Below, piece by piece: positions 17,234 to 26,446 of a DNA stretch of 64,000 nucleotides (position 1 is the first letter of the stretch; the number at the start of each line of letters is the position of its first letter). The notes below the pieces were generated by a model. That model saw nothing but the letters and a program-made list of their open reading frames with translations. It was not told where the DNA came from and ran no database searches. The stretch lies in contig DEMH01000009.1 of the NCBI GenBank assembly GCA_002354805.1, forward strand, positions 620,001 to 684,000, in the 5' to 3' direction. This DNA comes from Gammaproteobacteria bacterium UBA2675. Its GTDB lineage: Bacteria; Pseudomonadota; Gammaproteobacteria; Pseudomonadales; Pseudohongiellaceae. Made by a program: the position numbers and the translations under genes.

Positions 17234-17935
17234 ATGAAACAAATCCTGATCATTGATGACGACGAAAAACTCGGCCAGCTACTGACGCAGTATCTGGAGC
17301 GCTACGATATGCAGGTTACTGTGGCGCACACGCCGTCAAAGGGATTTGAATTGCTCAAGCGCTCCAAGCCGGACCTGCTGATTCTGGATGTCATGCTGCC
17401 AGAGAAAGACGGTTTTGAAATATGTCGCGAGATCCGCGCCAAATCCTCTGTTTATGGCCACTTGCCCATCATGATGCTGACAGCACATGGCGAGGTGACT
17501 GACCGCATCGTGGGTCTGGAACTGGGTGCAGACGACTATCTGCCCAAACCCTTCGAACCCCGTGAACTGGTCGCCCGGATTGCCAATATTCTGCGCCGCG
17601 CTGGTGATGATACGCGACCCAGCAGCGACCTGCCATCAATCGAGGGGCTTGACGTTGATACGGCCCGCCGCACCGTGCACCTGGATGGTGAACTGATCGA
17701 GCTGACCACGATGGAGTATGAACTGCTGGTGCTGTTCATGCAGTCGCCCAATAAGACGTTTACACGCGACGAGCTGATGAATCGTCTGCGTGGTATCGAT
17801 GCAGAACTGTTCTCTCGTGCTGTTGACACGCTGGTCAGCCGTTTGCGCCACAAGCTCAAGGACACGTCCAAAACGCCACGCTTCATCAAAACAGTCTGGG
17901 GGCGCGGCTACACGTTTGTCGGCCAGTTAAAATGA
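17234..17935 (+). CDS. OmpR-family response regulator
   Basis: A 233-residue transcription regulator. The receiver domain (residues 1-120) has the acidic pocket DDD (8-10), phosphoacceptor Asp52 in LDVMLP, Thr in MLTAHG and the switch lysine in YLPKPF. The C-terminal winged helix (about 135-230) ends with TVWGRGYTFVG, typical of the OmpR/PhoB family. It overlaps the sensor kinase gene by 4 bp (ATGA), so the two form one unit. Closest types by motif are RstA and CpxR, but the target genes are unknown. The 120-bp gap to yheS must hold divergent promoters. Confidence 0.9.
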   Translation: MKQILIIDDDEKLGQLLTQYLERYDMQVTVAHTPSKGFELLKRSKPDLLILDVMLPEKDGFEICREIRAKSSVYGHLPIMMLTAHGEVTDRIVGLELGADDYLPKPFEPRELVARIANILRRAGDDTRPSSDLPSIEGLDVDTARRTVHLDGELIELTTMEYELLVLFMQSPNKTFTRDELMNRLRGIDAELFSRAVDTLVSRLRHKLKDTSKTPRFIKTVWGRGYTFVGQLK

Positions 17936-19242
17936 AATTCCGCCTGCCGAAAGTCACTGAGTCCTTGTACTTCCGACTCTTTCTGATCTTTTCCGGCACT
18001 GTGATTTTCTTCCTCATCACGATCACCCTGTCCCTGCGTCAGATCGACGAAAACTGGCGCCGCGAGCGGCTTAACCCGTTGCCGGTTTTTTATCTCGACA
18101 ATGTTCGTCTGATCATAGATGCCATCGGCATACCTCCCAATATGGAGCGTGCCGAGCAGCTTGCCGAAGATCTTTCGCTGACTATCATTATTCGCAGCCC
18201 CTACATCAACTGGCAGTCCGATGATCAGTCCGATCTGGATATCTCGGCGGCTGAGTTTGTGCGGCGCCTGTCAGAAGATGCGGAGATGCTTGCCGTTGGC
18301 AGTGAGCAGGTGATACGTGTCGCCCGCGGCGGTTATGAGTATTTCCTGAACCGCAAGTCGCCCTCGCTGAGTGACTTCGATTACCTGGTGCTTTATATCG
18401 GCCTGGGTTTTGCAATTGTCATCCTGTTCTCCAATTACCTGCTGGTCCGGCGTTTGATGGATCCGGTGGGGCGCCTGCGTCAGGGGGCGGAAAAGATCTG
18501 TGAGGGCGATCTCAGTTATCGCGTGGAAGTTGCCCGCAAGGACGAGCTTGGTGAACTGACGGAAAGTATCAACCACATGGCTGACTCCTTGCAGTCCATG
18601 CTGGAAGCAAAGCGGCAATTGCTGCTGGCAATCAGCCACGAGCTGCGAACGCCCGTGACGCGCGCCAAACTGCAACTGGAGTTCATGGATGAGGGTGATC
18701 TGAAGGAAGCCTTGAGTGAGGATATCAATGAAATAGACCTGCTCATTTCCGATCTGATCGAAGCAGAACGCCTGAGCACGCAGCACTCTGCACTGACCTC
18801 CGACGATGTGGATTTTGCAGACTACATTGGCATGCTGTCCGAGCAGTACCGTGAATACGAAGGCGGGCTGGTGGTTGAGCTACCCGACGACGATCGGGCC
18901 ATGCATATCGACAAACTGCGCATACGCCTGCTGTTTGCCAATATCGTCAATAATGCCATGCGGCATGGACGCAACCGCCCTGTTGTAGTTCATGTGGAGT
19001 TTTCAGATAACGAGGCGTTGCTGCAGGTCTCAGACTCTGGTGAGGGTATCTCTGCCGAACACCTTAAACACGTCAAGGAGCCCTTCTACCGGGTAGACAA
19101 CTCTCGTACGCGTAATACCGGCGGGTTTGGTTTGGGGCTCTATCTCTGTAATCTTATTGCCGAAGCACACGGTGGTCGAATGCTGATAGACAGCCGACCC
19201 GGCGAGGGCACTCGGGTCAGCATTTACCTGCCTATCCACTAA
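17932..19242 (+). CDS. Sensor histidine kinase, partner of the OmpR-type regulator
   Basis: A 436-residue membrane kinase. One helix lies near residues 14-35 and a second near 145-168, enclosing a periplasmic sensor domain of about 110 residues. A HAMP segment follows (DELGELTESINHMADSL). His236 in AISHELRTP is the phosphorylation site. The ATP-binding domain shows the N box ANIVNNAMRHG, the G1 box VSDSGEGIS and the G2 box GGFGLGLYL. Layout resembles RstB/CpxA-type sensors. The signal is unknown; proximity to an HtrA protease would fit an envelope-stress role, but this is only inference. Its stop codon TAA lies against an inverted-repeat element. Confidence 0.88.
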   Translation: MKFRLPKVTESLYFRLFLIFSGTVIFFLITITLSLRQIDENWRRERLNPLPVFYLDNVRLIIDAIGIPPNMERAEQLAEDLSLTIIIRSPYINWQSDDQSDLDISAAEFVRRLSEDAEMLAVGSEQVIRVARGGYEYFLNRKSPSLSDFDYLVLYIGLGFAIVILFSNYLLVRRLMDPVGRLRQGAEKICEGDLSYRVEVARKDELGELTESINHMADSLQSMLEAKRQLLLAISHELRTPVTRAKLQLEFMDEGDLKEALSEDINEIDLLISDLIEAERLSTQHSALTSDDVDFADYIGMLSEQYREYEGGLVVELPDDDRAMHIDKLRIRLLFANIVNNAMRHGRNRPVVVHVEFSDNEALLQVSDSGEGISAEHLKHVKEPFYRVDNSRTRNTGGFGLGLYLCNLIAEAHGGRMLIDSRPGEGTRVSIYLPIH

Positions 19243-19384
19243 CAGGCTGTTCAAAAACTATCTCGGCTTTGGCATCCTGCGTCGCTCTAACTCCTGCATC
19301 CATGCAGTCGTGCGCTTTTTCGCCTGTTTTTGCCTCGCACTGACTGCCTCGATGACGTTTTTCAATAGCCTGTTCAATAGCCTG
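19241..19384. repeat. 144-bp inverted-repeat element, MITE-like
   Basis: The left end (19241-19258, AACAGGCTGTTCAAAAAC) and the right end (19357-19374, GTTTTTCAATAGCCTGTT) are inverted copies that match at 16 of 18 positions. The right end is followed by an extra 12-bp copy, so TTCAATAGCCTG occurs twice in tandem (19361-19372, 19373-19384). No transposase is present. On the minus strand the interior has an open frame of about 32 codons, rich in Arg, Lys and Gln, ending in TAG. I recall similar repeats between genes in other gammaproteobacteria but cannot search here. It could be a miniature transposable element or a transcript-end hairpin shared by convergent genes. Confidence 0.6.
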
Positions 19385-19402
19385 CTAAGAGTCCGTATCT
19401 TT

Positions 19403-21385
19403 TTAGCGCGCGTGCGCGAATCGGCGTCGTCGACGCGACTTCAGCAGTGACACCGTCAGTACAACAATAATCAGCAGTGCCGGAATCAACCAGGTGTTGA
19501 TGATCTGCAGCACGGTGCCCAGCCGGTCGATTTCCTGATTCAGGCGGAACTGTACGTCTCTCAGTTCGCGGCGTGTCTCCAGTTGCAGCTGCAGGAACTG
19601 TTCTATCTGAGCTTCCTGCTCCGGTGAGATACCGGTAGACCCTTCCTGATTCAGCGCCATCAGTTGCTGCTCGGTTTGCGAGAGGCGCTCCAGCAGGCGG
19701 GTTTCTTCCGCACGCAGACGCTCGTCAGCCTCACGCTGCAGGTCCAGTACCCGCGTAAATGGGCGGGCGTAGCGTCCCCGGCTGCGGATGTTGACCAGTT
19801 CGGTGCTGCCACTTAAATTGTCCAGCGCATTAATCATGAAGTCGCCGTTGCTGGCAAAGGCATTGATGACACGCTGACCCGCAATCTGCTGTGACTGCGC
19901 CCACATGCGATCCGCCAGCACGTCGCTATCGGCAACCACGATAACGGCGATGTCGCCATCGGACTCGCCAAGGTGGTTGTCTGGCATGCGGTAGGTCACT
20001 TCTGCCTCAGCGGGTTCTTCGGTGTCTGCCGCAGCGCTTAATGGATCGTCGGAAGCGTCGGTCGCTGGCGCAGCGATAGTCACCGGAGCAGGTTCCGGTT
20101 CAACCGGCACGCCCTGCGGGAAGGCGGTCTGGGCAGGGCCCGATACGCGTGCGGCCAGCGTGTGCCGTCGGTTCTCGGACTCAAACTCATCGATCAGCAG
20201 TGTCGGGTCACCCATTTCACTGAAGAAACCGGGTGCCATCAGCATGGTCTGTTCCGATGTCTGAATCAATGGATCGAATGTGGTGCTGGCGCTCTCAATC
20301 GGTGAAAGTGAGCCAGTGGATGACATGTTCATCACTTCCAGCTGTCCGCTGACGATATCGTCAGCAAAGCCTTCGCGCTGAATGCCCAGCATGCCGTAAT
20401 GTGCAACTGGACGCTGTCCAGCCTGCAGGGTTACGTAGAGGGCAAGCTCGCTGTCGGTGACAACCTGTTCCGGGTTGTAGTCAATTCCCCAGGCTTCCAG
20501 CAGGCCCGGCAGGTCCGATGCCATGGTGTCGCGGAAGCCACCACCGCTCATTGCAATCTGTGTCTGTGTGTCGGAGTTGGGATCAACAAACACAATCGCG
20601 CGACCGCCACGCAGCACAAACTGATCAATGGCGTACAGTGTCTGTTCGGGCAGATCCTGAGGATGAACAATCATCAGGATATCGATATTCTCACCAATCT
20701 CCTCGACGTCCAGCTGCAGCCGTTCCACGTCATACATATAACGTACGGTATCCATGACCGCCCAGGCACGACTTGCCTGGTTCGTGGCTGGATTAAAGCC
20801 GCCATCAATATCCAGTGACGTGATAAGTCCAACCACGGTCGGGTCCGGGTCAATGACGCGGGTAATCAGGCGGGCGAATTCGTACTCCAGGAACTCTTCC
20901 TGATCCGGGCGGATCAGCGGAATCGTTTCGTAGACACCGGGCTCACCATCTTCTACGGTGCTGGGGTCAGATGCCACAACACCAAAGTAGACTGACTCCC
21001 GACCCTGCGCCAATGGTACGGACTGTATGCCGTAGGTTGTGGCGAGATCCTCTTCCGCGGAGAAGGGCTCAGGATCAATCATTTCCAGGCTCAGCATGCC
21101 GTCACTGGCAATGACAATCTCGCGCAGCATTTCCTGCACGCGTTGTGCATAGGTTCGCACCTGAGGCACTTCGGAGGCGGCTTCTTCCGAGTAGAAGAAA
21201 GTCAGCTCCAGCGGCCGGTCAAGATCGCTGACGATGTCGCGGGTTGCATCACTGAGGGTATAGAGGTTCTGCTGGGTCAGGTCCAGTCGCAGTCTGGGCA
21301 GCAGACTGATCAGGGTAATGACAATAACCAGGCCGACTGCGACAGTAGCCAGCCCGGCAGGCGAATAAAGTGCTTTGTTCTTCAT
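19403..21385 (-). CDS. GldG-like ABC auxiliary protein
   Basis: A 660-residue membrane-anchored protein with a helix near residues 12-32 (LATVAVGLVIVITLISLL) and another near the C-terminus (WLIPALLIIVVLTVSLL), followed by a basic tail RRRRRFAHAR. The large extracytoplasmic region begins with DLTQQNLYTLSDATRDI, a hallmark of the GldG/ABC_transp_aux family, and a Glu/Arg-rich coiled coil (about 570-630) precedes the last helix. It is the third gene of an ATPase-permease-auxiliary operon of the Gld type. In Bacteroidetes GldAFG affects gliding; in gammaproteobacteria the substrate is unknown. The family call is firm, the function is not. Confidence 0.8.
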   Translation of the reverse strand: MKNKALYSPAGLATVAVGLVIVITLISLLPRLRLDLTQQNLYTLSDATRDIVSDLDRPLELTFFYSEEAASEVPQVRTYAQRVQEMLREIVIASDGMLSLEMIDPEPFSAEEDLATTYGIQSVPLAQGRESVYFGVVASDPSTVEDGEPGVYETIPLIRPDQEEFLEYEFARLITRVIDPDPTVVGLITSLDIDGGFNPATNQASRAWAVMDTVRYMYDVERLQLDVEEIGENIDILMIVHPQDLPEQTLYAIDQFVLRGGRAIVFVDPNSDTQTQIAMSGGGFRDTMASDLPGLLEAWGIDYNPEQVVTDSELALYVTLQAGQRPVAHYGMLGIQREGFADDIVSGQLEVMNMSSTGSLSPIESASTTFDPLIQTSEQTMLMAPGFFSEMGDPTLLIDEFESENRRHTLAARVSGPAQTAFPQGVPVEPEPAPVTIAAPATDASDDPLSAAADTEEPAEAEVTYRMPDNHLGESDGDIAVIVVADSDVLADRMWAQSQQIAGQRVINAFASNGDFMINALDNLSGSTELVNIRSRGRYARPFTRVLDLQREADERLRAEETRLLERLSQTEQQLMALNQEGSTGISPEQEAQIEQFLQLQLETRRELRDVQFRLNQEIDRLGTVLQIINTWLIPALLIIVVLTVSLLKSRRRRRFAHAR

Positions 21386-21397
21386 GGCCGGCTGCTC

Positions 21398-22144
21398 CTA
21401 GTTGGCTTTTTTGATTTCAATGACGATGGCCGATGCCAGCAGCCAGGCACCGATGACAGCTGCAAAAAAGAGCATGTCGCGGATATCCAGCACGCCTTTA
21501 CTGATGGCATCGAAATGCGTCAGGAAACTCAGGCTGGCGATGGCGTTGGTCAGAAACTCTGGCGCCCATCCTGAAAACGCGTTGAGCACAATCGCAGAGC
21601 CAGAGGCCACAAAGGCAAAACAGATCGCCACCGTCAGAATGAACGCAATTACCGCATTGCGGGTCATTGCTGACATGCATGAGCCGATGGCGAGGAAACC
21701 GCCAGCCATCAGCCAGCTGCCGATATAGGCCGCCAGAATAACGCCGTTGTCCGGATTGCCCAGGTAATTGACGGTAATCCAGATCGGGAAAGTCAGCAGC
21801 AGGGCAACGCCACTCAACACCCAGGCAGCCAGAAACTTGCCAAGCACGGCGTCACGCAATTTGATGGGCAGTGTCATCAGCAATTCGATGGTGCCAGTCT
21901 TGCGCTCATCCGACCAGAGTCCCATGGCCAGTGCCGGGATCATGAACAGATACAACCAGGGATGGAAGTTGAAAAACGGCTGCAGGTCGGCCTGGCCGCG
22001 AATAAAGAAACCACCCAGGTCGAAGGTGAATATGCCGTTCATCACCAGGAAGATGACAATAAACACGTAAGCCAGTGGCGTGCTGAAATATGCCATCAGC
22101 TCGCGTTTGAAAATAATGCCGGTTTTGCCGAATAGTGAGTCCAT
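21398..22144 (-). CDS. ABC-2 type permease, GldF-like
   Basis: A 248-residue integral membrane protein with about six predicted helices, including YVFIVIFLVMNGIFTF, YLFMIPALAMGLW, VLSGVALLLTFPIWI and FFAAVIGAWLLASAIVIEI. The sequence WSDERKTGTIELLMTLPI is the conserved amphipathic element of ABC-2 permeases of the Gld/Nos type. It starts 5 nt after the ATPase gene ends and is followed 12 nt later by the GldG-like gene, so all three are translated from one message. It would form the membrane channel of an exporter or membrane-remodelling complex; the cargo is unknown. Confidence 0.83.
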   Translation of the reverse strand: MDSLFGKTGIIFKRELMAYFSTPLAYVFIVIFLVMNGIFTFDLGGFFIRGQADLQPFFNFHPWLYLFMIPALAMGLWSDERKTGTIELLMTLPIKLRDAVLGKFLAAWVLSGVALLLTFPIWITVNYLGNPDNGVILAAYIGSWLMAGGFLAIGSCMSAMTRNAVIAFILTVAICFAFVASGSAIVLNAFSGWAPEFLTNAIASLSFLTHFDAISKGVLDIRDMLFFAAVIGAWLLASAIVIEIKKAN

Positions 22145-22149
22145 GCTGA

Positions 22150-22899
22150 TCAGGCCTCCTGCGCTGTAACACTGCGGAAAAACGCTTCCAGACGTCCCGG
22201 AGCTGTCGGCATTTCCGCAGCTTCAGTTACCGGGGCCTGCGCTTCCAGTTCGTTGGGTGTGCCGTCGGCGACGATACGACCGTTGGCGATAATGATGGCG
22301 CGTGTGCACACGGCACTTACTTCTTCCAGTATATGCGTCGATACGATGACGATTTTGTCTTTGGCCAGGTTGCGAATCAGTTGGCGAACCTGATGCTTCT
22401 GATTGGGATCAAGGCCATCCGTCGGTTCATCCAGAATCAGGACCTTGGGATCATGCAGGATGGCCTGTGCCAGTCCTACGCGCCGTTTGAAGCCCTTGGA
22501 CAGGGTATCGATGGTTTGTTCGCAAACGCTGCTCAGGTCAACGTCATTCAGGACCTTTTCCACGCGCTGCTGCATTTCCTTGCCAGAGAAACCGCGGATC
22601 TGGGCGATAAACTCAAGGAACCCCAGCACAGTCATGTCAGGGTAGCTGGGTGCACCTTCTGGCAGATACCCGATAAGCTGCTTGGCAGCAAGCGGGTCGG
22701 TGCGAATATCATGACCGTCGATGGTCACAGTGCCCGAGGTGGGAGCCAGAAAACCGGTGATAATCTTCATGGTCGTGGACTTGCCAGCGCCGTTTGGACC
22801 GAGGAACCCAAGTACCTCGCCTTCGGACACGGAGAAACTGAGGTCGTCCACCGCCGTAAAATGTTCAAACTTCCTGGTTACGTGACTGATTTCAATCAT
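22150..22899 (-). CDS. ABC transporter ATPase, GldA-like
   Basis: A 249-residue nucleotide-binding protein with Walker A GPNGAGKST (about residues 35-43), Q-loop region YLPEGAPSYPDMTV, signature TLSKGFKRRVGLAQ, Walker B VLILDEPTDGLDP and the switch histidine in VSTHILEE. The signature is SKGF rather than the classical LSGGQ, which is common in the GldA/CcmA-like subgroup. It is the first gene of the three-gene minus-strand operon with a permease and a GldG-like protein. The final 25 residues form a short non-catalytic tail. Confidence 0.87.
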   Translation of the reverse strand: MIEISHVTRKFEHFTAVDDLSFSVSEGEVLGFLGPNGAGKSTTMKIITGFLAPTSGTVTIDGHDIRTDPLAAKQLIGYLPEGAPSYPDMTVLGFLEFIAQIRGFSGKEMQQRVEKVLNDVDLSSVCEQTIDTLSKGFKRRVGLAQAILHDPKVLILDEPTDGLDPNQKHQVRQLIRNLAKDKIVIVSTHILEEVSAVCTRAIIIANGRIVADGTPNELEAQAPVTEAAEMPTAPGRLEAFFRSVTAQEA

Positions 22900-23002
22900 A
22901 TTCTTATTGGCCTGTCATGATGTGCGGACTTGTGTCCAGCCTGGGCAGGACATCACATGGTTGGCTGAATATAGGGGCGCATAGGCGATTTTTCAACCGC
23001 TG

Positions 23003-24916
23003 TCACCCGCTTGTTTTTTCCATTTTGAAACAGGCGGAGCCGGTGGGGGTGATCTGTTCGACATTTACCGGTTTGCCCTCGCTGTCGAATTCGACATAAC
23101 CCATGCCGGAGGCGTTGAAAAGCCGCTCGCCGCGGGAAGCGCGCGAATGACGATAGGGGATGATTTCCAGGGGGTGTCGACGTGTAAACCAGTTCAACGG
23201 TGAACGGGGGGCATAAAGCCAGCGATTGAGACGATCCAGCGTGTCCAGCAGCCGATCCGGAAAGCAGTTCTTGATGCCGCTGCTGGTGATTTGCCACAGG
23301 TGCGGACTGGAGGTTCGTGAGGAACGCACGCGGATACCGTAAACGAAGGAATAATGCACATCTCCGGACAGGATGACATAGTTTCTGGGTGTGCGGGCGT
23401 GACGAAAAATATTGAGAATGACATTGGCTGTGCCAGGGTGGGCCATCCAGTTTTCTGCATCTACCATCAAGGGTTTGCCCAGCCAGGTAAACACCTTTTG
23501 CATGGCCTCAATCAGTTTGACACCAAAAACCGGTGCCGGCGAGACCATGATGATCGACTCATGATTCAGAATCTCATTCTGCAGCTCGCTGAGAGCTTCC
23601 CAGTCCATCAGCCCCGAGGGGTGGCGCAGATTGGTTTCAGACCGCCAGCGCCTCGTGCGAGTGTCCAGAACCAGCAATTTGGGGCTGGTGTCGAGGCTGT
23701 AATGCCAACGCTGAAGGCCCAGCAGGTGTTCGATAATGGCATTCTGCCGTGAGCTTTGCGGTGCCTGGCACCAGCGCATCACGCAATCCATGGTGTCACC
23801 CTCGAAGGCGTCGGGATTATTGCCCCAGCCCTGACATAACAGATAGGCAAACAGGGCATTGCCGATAATGCGCCGTGAAAATGGGTGGCCGTATGCTGTC
23901 TGCTCCCAGTCGGCGGTCAGATTCCAGTCGTCGGTGATATCGTGATCGTCAAAAATCATCAGCGTCGGCAGTTGCGCCAGTAACTGGCGAACAGACCCCA
24001 GTCCGCTTACAAACGCCCGCAAGTGCCGCCTCTCGCGCTCATAACGTTGATTGTGCTCTTTCGAAAGAGTCGGCCTTGTGTCGGCGTCGATCATCTCCCA
24101 TGGGACGGGTGACCACACCAGCAGGTACATGGCAATGACTTCCGCGAACGTCACCAGGTGATTGTCGGCATTGGCAGAAGTGAACACCGGCTTGCGAGCG
24201 CCTTCAAAAAAGCGCTTTTGCAGACTTTCGTTGTTCTCGATGTCCGGAAGCAGCTCGCCGCGACGGTAGTAATTGTATTCACTGTCGAACAGCTCTTTGC
24301 TGTTGTTGACCAGAGCGCCTTCGATGGTTTCGGGGTACAGGCCGAGTTTACTGATCAGCTGATGGATGGCGGTAAGCATGGGGCCGGCGACATCATCCAC
24401 ATAAACCTGGTCGCCAGACAACAGCAGGGCGCCCGGCCACTGATCTGGCTGTTCGCTGCGCTTCGCCAGCCAGTTTGCCGCCGTGACCATGCCGTCATCG
24501 GATGCATGATGTGGCTTGCGACAGGAGCCGTGCAACAGTTTGTCCATTCGGCTGCGCAGCACAAATCGTGGCAGGGACCGGCCGGGTTGCGCAGCATCTT
24601 TGGCCCAATCAGTCAGCCCATGCCAGTTCGCTGAATGCTCGTCCTGCCATTGCAGGTCGTACTCAATGAACACATCTTGCGGCAAAGGGGTTGCCGGTGT
24701 GAAGCTCAACAGGTGAAGGTAACAGCGCTCGCCTACCCTGACCGGGTGGTGAGTGACAGGTATCACGGATTGCCAATCGTCGTGGTCGACGGACAACTGT
24801 AGCCGGAATTCAAGCGGGGACTGGCTCGCCAGCCAGATGACCAGCCGCGTTGGTTCCATCCTGCGTAATATGGGACCTGCCAGTATCTGCTGGCGTTGTT
24901 CTGAGGTGTTGGGCAT
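23003..24916 (-). CDS. PhoD-like metallophosphatase
   Basis: A 637-residue protein of the PhoD-like phosphatase superfamily. Metal-ligand motifs are visible: LLSGDQVYVDD (near residue 165), MIFDDHDITDDWN (near 320) and VILSGDVHYSFVYG (near 525). An N-terminal beta domain of about 110 residues precedes the catalytic part. No signal peptide is evident (it begins MPNTSEQRQQ), whereas classical PhoD is Tat-exported, so this member is probably cytoplasmic. The physiological substrate is unknown; phosphodiesters or phosphomonoesters are possible. It stands alone between the ABC operon and ntrC, all on the minus strand. Confidence 0.82.
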   Translation of the reverse strand: MPNTSEQRQQILAGPILRRMEPTRLVIWLASQSPLEFRLQLSVDHDDWQSVIPVTHHPVRVGERCYLHLLSFTPATPLPQDVFIEYDLQWQDEHSANWHGLTDWAKDAAQPGRSLPRFVLRSRMDKLLHGSCRKPHHASDDGMVTAANWLAKRSEQPDQWPGALLLSGDQVYVDDVAGPMLTAIHQLISKLGLYPETIEGALVNNSKELFDSEYNYYRRGELLPDIENNESLQKRFFEGARKPVFTSANADNHLVTFAEVIAMYLLVWSPVPWEMIDADTRPTLSKEHNQRYERERRHLRAFVSGLGSVRQLLAQLPTLMIFDDHDITDDWNLTADWEQTAYGHPFSRRIIGNALFAYLLCQGWGNNPDAFEGDTMDCVMRWCQAPQSSRQNAIIEHLLGLQRWHYSLDTSPKLLVLDTRTRRWRSETNLRHPSGLMDWEALSELQNEILNHESIIMVSPAPVFGVKLIEAMQKVFTWLGKPLMVDAENWMAHPGTANVILNIFRHARTPRNYVILSGDVHYSFVYGIRVRSSRTSSPHLWQITSSGIKNCFPDRLLDTLDRLNRWLYAPRSPLNWFTRRHPLEIIPYRHSRASRGERLFNASGMGYVEFDSEGKPVNVEQITPTGSACFKMEKTSG

Positions 24917-24998
24917 GCCCCGATTATAGCCACAGACGGGGGTGTTGCGTCCACGCCTGTAGCTGCACAGGCTGAGCTAACAGCCGCGGGGCAAGAGA

Positions 24999-26426
24999 TC
25001 AATCTTCGTCAGTGTCTCCGCCCGAATCCTCGATCTCCAGCTCCTTGATCTTACGGGTCAGGGTGTTGCGACCCCACCCCAGTAGCTGCGCTGCATCCCG
25101 GCGCCGACCAAGAGTGTGTTTCAAAGCGACATTGATCATGGTGCGCTCAAACTCCGGTGTAGCCTGATCCAGAATGGCCGAGTGCCCCAGATTCAGCTCC
25201 TGGTTTGCCCATTCCTCAAGCAACTGTGTCCAGCTGCCTGAACCGCTGCTTTGTGCCTGATGATCCATCAGTTCTGGCGGCAGGTCGTCAATGCGGACTT
25301 CGCGGCTGGAGGCCATCACGGTAATCCAGCGGCAGAAGTTTTCCAGCTGACGGACATTGCCCGGCCAGCTAAGTCCCGTGATGTATTTCTCGGTTTCCGG
25401 GCGCAGCACTTTGGCTTCGGCATCCAGCTCCTCAGCGGCCCGTGCCAGGAAGTGGCGGGCCAGACGTGGGATATCCTCGCGGCGATCACGCAACCTCGGA
25501 ATGTGAATGCGGATCACGTTCAGACGGTGGAACAGGTCTTCCCGGAACAGGTGCTGGCCGACCAGCTTTTCCAGATTCTGGTGGGTTGCCGCGATAATTC
25601 GTACATCCACTTTGATTGGCGTTGTGCCGCCAACCCGATAAAACTCACCGTCTGACAGAACACGCAACAGGCGGGTCTGGGTATCGGGGGGCATGTCGCC
25701 AATTTCGTCAAGAAACAGCGTGCCGCCATTGGCCTGCTCAAACCGGCCGGTGCGGTGAGTCGTGGCGCCGGTGAAGGATCCTTTTTCATGACCGAACAGT
25801 TCTGACTCAATCAGATCCTTGGGAATGGCCGCCACGTTCAGGGCAATAAAATGTCTCTCCCGGCGTGGGCTGTGCTTGTGCAGGGCATGGGCGACCAGCT
25901 CCTTACCAGTGCCGGACTCACCGTTGATCAGTACCGTGATATTGGACTGAGACAAGCGGCCAATGGCGCGGAAGACTTCCTGCATCGCTGGCGCTTCGCC
26001 GATGATTTCCTTGCTGTTCTCCAGCGTGGGCGCAGGAAGGTCCATGTGCTGTTCACGGGCATGCTCCAGAGCGCGCTGAGTCATGGCAACCGCTTCATCA
26101 ATGTCAAACGGCTTGGGCAGATATTCAAATGCGCCGCGGCTATACGATGAGACAGCGCTGTCCAGGTCAGAGTGCGCCGTCATGATGATCACCGGAAGGC
26201 TTGGGAAGCGAGTATGTACCGTCGACAGCAAATCCAGGCCGTTGATACCAGGCATCCGGATATCACTGATGATGGCATCTGGCCGGTCTTTTTCCAGGCG
26301 GTGCAGCAGGTCATCGCCGTTATCAAAAGAGTGTGTGCTGACTCCCGCGCGACTCAGTGATTTCTCGAGAACCCAACGGATGGACTTGTCGTCATCCAGA
26401 ACCCAGACCGTGTTGTGTTTGTTCAT
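24999..26426 (-). CDS. glnG: Nitrogen regulator NtrC (sigma-54 activator)
   Basis: A 475-residue three-domain activator. The receiver has DDD (11-13), phosphoacceptor Asp55 in ISDIRMP and lysine in YLPKPF. The central AAA+ domain shows Walker A GESGTGKE, the sigma-54 contact loop GSFTGA and Walker B GGTLFLDEIGDMP. The C-terminal Fis-type helix-turn-helix is RDAAQLLGWGRNTLTRKI. The loop reads GSFTGA where most NtrC proteins have GAFTGA; serine at this place is a tolerated variant in some activators. Phosphorylated by NtrB, it would activate glnA from the two sites upstream of that gene. It lies 20 nt downstream of ntrB in the order glnA-ntrB-ntrC. Confidence 0.95.
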   Translation of the reverse strand: MNKHNTVWVLDDDKSIRWVLEKSLSRAGVSTHSFDNGDDLLHRLEKDRPDAIISDIRMPGINGLDLLSTVHTRFPSLPVIIMTAHSDLDSAVSSYSRGAFEYLPKPFDIDEAVAMTQRALEHAREQHMDLPAPTLENSKEIIGEAPAMQEVFRAIGRLSQSNITVLINGESGTGKELVAHALHKHSPRRERHFIALNVAAIPKDLIESELFGHEKGSFTGATTHRTGRFEQANGGTLFLDEIGDMPPDTQTRLLRVLSDGEFYRVGGTTPIKVDVRIIAATHQNLEKLVGQHLFREDLFHRLNVIRIHIPRLRDRREDIPRLARHFLARAAEELDAEAKVLRPETEKYITGLSWPGNVRQLENFCRWITVMASSREVRIDDLPPELMDHQAQSSGSGSWTQLLEEWANQELNLGHSAILDQATPEFERTMINVALKHTLGRRRDAAQLLGWGRNTLTRKIKELEIEDSGGDTDED

Positions 26427-26446
26427 GACATATTACTCCGTCAAGG

